In this document: positions 60,656 to 64,000 of the stretch, piece by piece | How positions within the stretch are numbered: the first letter of the stretch is position 1 | Layout: each line of letters begins with the position of its first letter | Assembly (NCBI GenBank): GCA_038239305.1 | Contig: JBBSEW010000005.1 | Location: 1-64,000, forward strand | Direction: 5' to 3' | Source of the DNA: JALYUA01 sp038239305 | GTDB lineage: Bacteria; Acidobacteriota; Thermoanaerobaculia; UBA5066; Gp7-AA6 | DNA: 64,000 nt | The notes under the pieces: generated by a model | The model's database searches: none | What the model was told of the DNA's origin: nothing | The model's input: only the letters and a program-made list of their open reading frames with translations | Program-made: the position numbers and the translations under genes

Positions 60656-60982
60656 TCAAGTCCGCGACGCGAGCGCGTTCACGGAGTCGAGAAGGAAGGC
60701 GAGTGTCTTGAGCTCCGACGCGAGGCCGTGGCCGTCCTCGGTCTCCGTGGCGACGAACGCGATCGTCCGGCTCGCCATTTCGAGGCGGAATCGAAAGAAC
60801 CCGGTGTCCTCGAGCTGAACCGTGCGCAAGCACTGGCGCCAGTGCTCGTCCACGTCGCCCGTGAGTGGAATCATGCACCGCACCCGCGTGCCGAGAGGAC
60901 CCGAGCCCATCTCGATCCGGCGCATGCCGTTTCGATCGAGGGCGACCCGGTAAATCCTGCGTTCCCGCGCCGTGACATCCAT
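60656..60982 (-). CDS. Hypothetical protein
   Basis: A 108-residue protein starting MDVTARERRIYRVALDRNGM after a GGAGG site. No signal or membrane segment. It alternates basic and hydrophobic residues (RRIEMGSGPLGTRVRCMIPL) and ends in a helix (ASELKTLAFLLDSVNALASR), suggesting a small alpha/beta fold. I recognise no family. It is 170 bp downstream of the amine oxidase gene on the same strand and may be transcribed with it. It converges with serC. Confidence 0.65.
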   Translation of the reverse strand: MDVTARERRIYRVALDRNGMRRIEMGSGPLGTRVRCMIPLTGDVDEHWRQCLRTVQLEDTGFFRFRLEMASRTIAFVATETEDGHGLASELKTLAFLLDSVNALASRT

Positions 60983-61152
60983 GAGAGCCTCCGTCCACTC
61001 CGAGTGCAAGGGACATGCTCCGGCCCGCTTCCGCTCATTCGCGCGGCACGGGCGGCCTCCATTTCCTCCTGTCATCAGCGGGTTACGGGGCGAAAGGGGA
61101 GACGCCGGACGGCGAGCCGATCCGCGCGGCGCACCGAAGGCCCGCAAAACCG

Positions 61153-62481
61153 TTACAAACCGTAACGCTTCTCGGATCGCGAACGGAGCAGCTGTCGGGC
61201 GGCGCGGCGGCCCGTCCCGATCGCTCCGACGACCGTGCCGCTCTGATCGGGATGCAGGCCTTCGCCCGCGAAGAAGAGCGTCCCGCCGGCTGGCCGCGCG
61301 AGAACTCGCCGCGCCGGCACTCCGCCGGGAGCCAGGTAGCTGTAGGCGCCCCGCGAGAACGGGTCCGCCTGCCAGTCGTGCGTCCGCCACGCCTCGAGAA
61401 GAGACGACACGCGGCGGACCGAGAGACCGAGAAGCGAAGCGATCGTCGCGCACGCGCGCGCCGCCAGCTCCTCCTCGGGAATGGCAGCCAGGACGGATGC
61501 CGCGGGTCCGCCCGCCCACGCGGTCAGAATCGGCGCTTCGACCGGCGCCGCGCTCCACCACGCCGGAAATGCCGCTCCGCGCGCCTGCAGAAATCCGAGG
61601 CGGGGACCGGTCTGCTCTCGCGAACCGGAGCTCGCGGAATCCCAGAATTTTTCCCGGAAGCGAAGAACGATCTTCACGACGGGGCCCATCTCGATTCTCT
61701 CGAGAGCGCGCCGTTTCTCCGGCAGCTCGGGCTCGAAAACGATCGCGCCTTCCGTGCCGGCCGGAGCCTTCCAGACGCCGACCGGCACGGTCACGAGGGC
61801 ATGCGCCGCGCCGAAGCGGACGAGCTCCCCGGTAACGGCCGCTTCGATCTCGACGGAGCGACGCGCCCATCGGATCGTGCGAACGACGGTTCCCAGGCGC
61901 AGGGAAACCGATCCCGGCCCGGCAGAGTGCGCGAGCCAGTCGGTGAGCCGGTCGTACCCGTTGATCACGCGAAACTGGTCGTGACTCTCCGGCTCCCGGC
62001 CGCGCGTCGAGATCGACTGCTCGCTCAGCCGATCCGACGGCGCGGCTTCGTAGCCTTCGACGAACGAAAGCAACAGGTCGCGCACGCGCCGTGAGATCCG
62101 CGGATGAGCGGCAAGGAACTCCGCGACGCTCCGGTCCTTTCCGGCGTTGCGCATGAGCGCCGTGATCGCGCCGGTCGTTCGCCAGATGTCCTCGTGCTTC
62201 CATCCGCCGCGGCCCCGGCTCCAGTGAACGTCCGCGAGCTGGACGGCGAGCAGACCGGACGCCTCGAGAATTCCGAGAGTCGCCCGGGGACGCCCGTGGA
62301 TGAACTCGGGCCCGAGCTCGATCGGGAGCGGCCACGAGGGGTCGCGGACGGTCGCGATTCTTCCCCCCGATCTTTCTCGAGCGTCGAGCACGATCACCGA
62401 GAGTCCCGCCAGCGACAGGTCTTTCGCTGCGGCCAGCCCCGCGGCTCCGGCGCCGACGACGAGGACGTCCGAACGGATCAC
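61153..62481 (-). CDS. FAD-dependent amine oxidase-like flavoprotein
   Basis: A 442-residue flavoprotein of the amine oxidase superfamily. A GTG start overlaps the stop of the upstream gene. The FAD-binding fold begins at once: DVLVVGAGAAGLAAAKDL, then RSGGRIATVRDPSWPL and ELGPEFIHGRP. The C-terminal flavin motif LFFAGEGLHPDQSGTVVGAI is present. Monoamine and polyamine oxidases share this layout. The substrate is unknown. The coupling with a lipase-maturation-factor protein is unusual. Confidence 0.9.
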   Translation of the reverse strand: MIRSDVLVVGAGAAGLAAAKDLSLAGLSVIVLDARERSGGRIATVRDPSWPLPIELGPEFIHGRPRATLGILEASGLLAVQLADVHWSRGRGGWKHEDIWRTTGAITALMRNAGKDRSVAEFLAAHPRISRRVRDLLLSFVEGYEAAPSDRLSEQSISTRGREPESHDQFRVINGYDRLTDWLAHSAGPGSVSLRLGTVVRTIRWARRSVEIEAAVTGELVRFGAAHALVTVPVGVWKAPAGTEGAIVFEPELPEKRRALERIEMGPVVKIVLRFREKFWDSASSGSREQTGPRLGFLQARGAAFPAWWSAAPVEAPILTAWAGGPAASVLAAIPEEELAARACATIASLLGLSVRRVSSLLEAWRTHDWQADPFSRGAYSYLAPGGVPARRVLARPAGGTLFFAGEGLHPDQSGTVVGAIGTGRRAARQLLRSRSEKRYGL

Positions 62482-63974
62482 GGTCTCGACCGGACCGGGC
62501 CGTACGGACCCTGCTTTTCGCGCCGCCACCACGCGCCCGTCGCGGCGCGGGTTCTCGGGTCCGTGAACCTGTAGTTCCACGACGTCGCTCGCACGAATCG
62601 CGGCGGCGCGCCGGAAAACGGATTCGACGCGAAGAGGGCGAGAACCGGCGGGGATCCCTCGATCAGGCGGTCCTCGAGCTGCGCCACCCAGGGATTCTCC
62701 TCTTCCGATCCGAGGGCGGCGAACCACATCTGCCAGTCGAGGCGGGGCTGATGCGGTGCCACGAAACCCGGACGCCGCAGCAGATCTCCCGGCTTCCACC
62801 GGAAGGCGTAACTCTTCCAGGTCTGGCCGTCTGCGCTTCCCTGGAGCTCGATCTCGGAACGCTGCGTGGTCATGACCGCGAAGAGGCCGTAGCCGTTGAC
62901 GATCCGCAGCGGAGAGACCGTCCGCGCTGCGAACCGGACCGGGGACGGCCAAGCGAAGTTTCCGCCGAACGAGTCCGCGAAATGCACGACGCTGAGCGGC
63001 AGGACGATTGCCGCGGCCCCGGCGAGCGCGATGCGGCGACGGCGGCCTTGCGGGACGGGCGCTGCATCCGCATGTCCCTCCGGCCTCGAGACCCGGCGCC
63101 ATCGATCGAAAACGCGGTCGTCGAGCAGGAGGATCGCCAGGAGGGCGGTGAGGAGATTGAAGAACGCGTAGTTGCCCGTCGCGGCGATGAATACCTGCAG
63201 GGAGACGAGGCCGACGCAAGCGGCCCGGCGGACCCGAGGCGGCCCGAAGATCAGGAAGGGAACGCCGAGCTCGAAAGCGAAGAGCGCGAGAGTGAACGCG
63301 CGGTGGACGCCGGGCGGCCACTGATGCGCGAACCACGCCGTCCACGATGGAAGCGGCTGCGTTTCGAAGTGGAAGTCGAGTGCGGTGAGATGGCGCCATG
63401 TCGGATCGCCGCTCGAGAGCTTGACCACGCCGGACGTGAAATTCAGCCGGAACAGGAGCCATCGCAGCAGGAACAAGGCGATCCGGGACGGGCCCGGCGA
63501 TGCCGCGGGAAATCGCGCGCGACGCGTCGCCGGAGCGAGCAGGAAGGCCAGAAACGCCGTCTCGACCAGGAGATAGTCCCACTGGTACGAGAAGAAGAGC
63601 TGACCCGCGACGGAGAGGGAAAGGTAGATCGCACCGCACACGGCGACGCAGGCCGCCGGATACATTCCGGCGAGGAGCAGGATCGAGGAAAGGGCTCCGG
63701 CGGCACAGAACACGTGGAGCGCGGCATCGCCCGAAGCGGCCCAGAGGAGCGTCGGCATCCACCAGAACCGCTCCAGGCCATATTGTCGTCCTCTCACCGC
63801 GTCGAGCAGAGGAGCGATCGGGAGGATCCCCTTCGACCCGATGAGCCCGTGGATCTGCACCCAGGCCGAGACAAACGCGGCCAGGAAAACGAGCCCGAGA
63901 AGGCGAAGGAAGATCGCGCTCGCGACCCCGAATCGAGGGCTCGAGACGTCCTTCCCCCAGAGCGCCCGGGTCAC
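62478..63974 (-). CDS. Lipase maturation factor family membrane protein (5' end may lie beyond the window)
   Basis: A protein of at least 498 residues with many membrane helices. The LMF1 pattern is visible: FLRLLGLVFLAAFVSAWVQI, then DYLLVETAFLAFLLAP, LFLLRWLLFRLNFTSGVVKL and WRHLTALDFHFETQPLPSW. A C-terminal soluble part carries YAFRWKPGDLLRRPGFVAPH and LDWQMWFAAL. LMF1 helps dimeric lipases fold in animals; bacterial roles are unknown. The frame is open to the window edge and the GTG at 63974 may not be the true start. Its TGA overlaps the next gene's GTG. Confidence 0.88.
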   Translation of the reverse strand: MTRALWGKDVSSPRFGVASAIFLRLLGLVFLAAFVSAWVQIHGLIGSKGILPIAPLLDAVRGRQYGLERFWWMPTLLWAASGDAALHVFCAAGALSSILLLAGMYPAACVAVCGAIYLSLSVAGQLFFSYQWDYLLVETAFLAFLLAPATRRARFPAASPGPSRIALFLLRWLLFRLNFTSGVVKLSSGDPTWRHLTALDFHFETQPLPSWTAWFAHQWPPGVHRAFTLALFAFELGVPFLIFGPPRVRRAACVGLVSLQVFIAATGNYAFFNLLTALLAILLLDDRVFDRWRRVSRPEGHADAAPVPQGRRRRIALAGAAAIVLPLSVVHFADSFGGNFAWPSPVRFAARTVSPLRIVNGYGLFAVMTTQRSEIELQGSADGQTWKSYAFRWKPGDLLRRPGFVAPHQPRLDWQMWFAALGSEEENPWVAQLEDRLIEGSPPVLALFASNPFSGAPPRFVRATSWNYRFTDPRTRAATGAWWRREKQGPYGPVRSRP

Positions 63975-64000
63975 CGCCGACGCCGTCTGGCGGTGGCGTG

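Overview
The window is about 64 kb of high-GC bacterial chromosome, densely coded on both strands with short intergenic gaps. I saw no rRNA, tRNA, prophage, insertion-sequence transposase or CRISPR array. The mix of an Oar-like TonB-dependent receptor with an N-terminal carboxypeptidase-regulatory domain, several secreted metallopeptidases (a DUF885 type and a large metzincin), carboxypeptidase-regulatory/TPR proteins and many short tandem repeats between genes suggests an Acidobacteriota-like Gram-negative, perhaps Thermoanaerobaculia. That placement is an inference from gene content, not a phylogenetic result.

Layout. 1-7.1 kb: end of tsaD, a repeat-rich gap, lepA with two signal peptidase genes, a DUF4845-like membrane protein, a MerR regulator and two thioredoxin-fold proteins. 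7.1-18.8 kb: DoxX protein, a large secreted unknown, purD, a bifunctional homocysteine methyltransferase/MTHFR, a TPR protein, a WYL regulator, several small secreted unknowns and a DnaQ-like exonuclease. 19.2-22 kb: two divergent phospholipase D/cardiolipin-synthase-like genes. 22.2-27.4 kb: a MITE-like element, glucokinase, a BamE-like protein, two tandem paralogues of an unrecognised family, isocitrate dehydrogenase and pirin. 27.4-30.1 kb: a CHASE3-GAF-GAF histidine kinase broken by a frameshift.

30.1-38.2 kb holds an almost complete reductive pyrimidine degradation island: a PreA-like dihydropyrimidine dehydrogenase, dihydropyrimidinase, beta-ureidopropionase, a class III (beta-alanine type) aminotransferase, (methyl)malonate-semialdehyde dehydrogenase and an NCS1 nucleobase transporter. 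Together they could import uracil or thymine and convert it to acetyl-CoA or propionyl-CoA. 38.2-44.1 kb: a third phospholipase D paralogue, an SDR enzyme, a potassium-channel-like protein, an acyltransferase and a PLP decarboxylase. 44.1-48.4 kb: two secreted peptidases. 48.5-50.2 kb: a three-gene cassette of a 45-aa peptide, a sigma-region-2-like protein and a TPR protein. This is my best candidate for an undescribed system. 50.2-56.6 kb: a beta-hydroxyacid dehydrogenase, a MOSC protein, the TonB receptor and an alpha/beta hydrolase. 56.9-60.6 kb: DUF1015, serA and serC (serine biosynthesis). 60.7-64 kb: a small unknown, a flavin amine oxidase and a lipase-maturation-factor protein.

Two genome-wide habits are visible. 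First, many gaps carry tandem arrays whose unit is exactly 7 nt, although the unit sequence differs from gap to gap. Second, many genes have a TAGAAT-like hexamer only 6-24 nt before the start codon and no Shine-Dalgarno sequence, which suggests leaderless or very short-leader transcripts.
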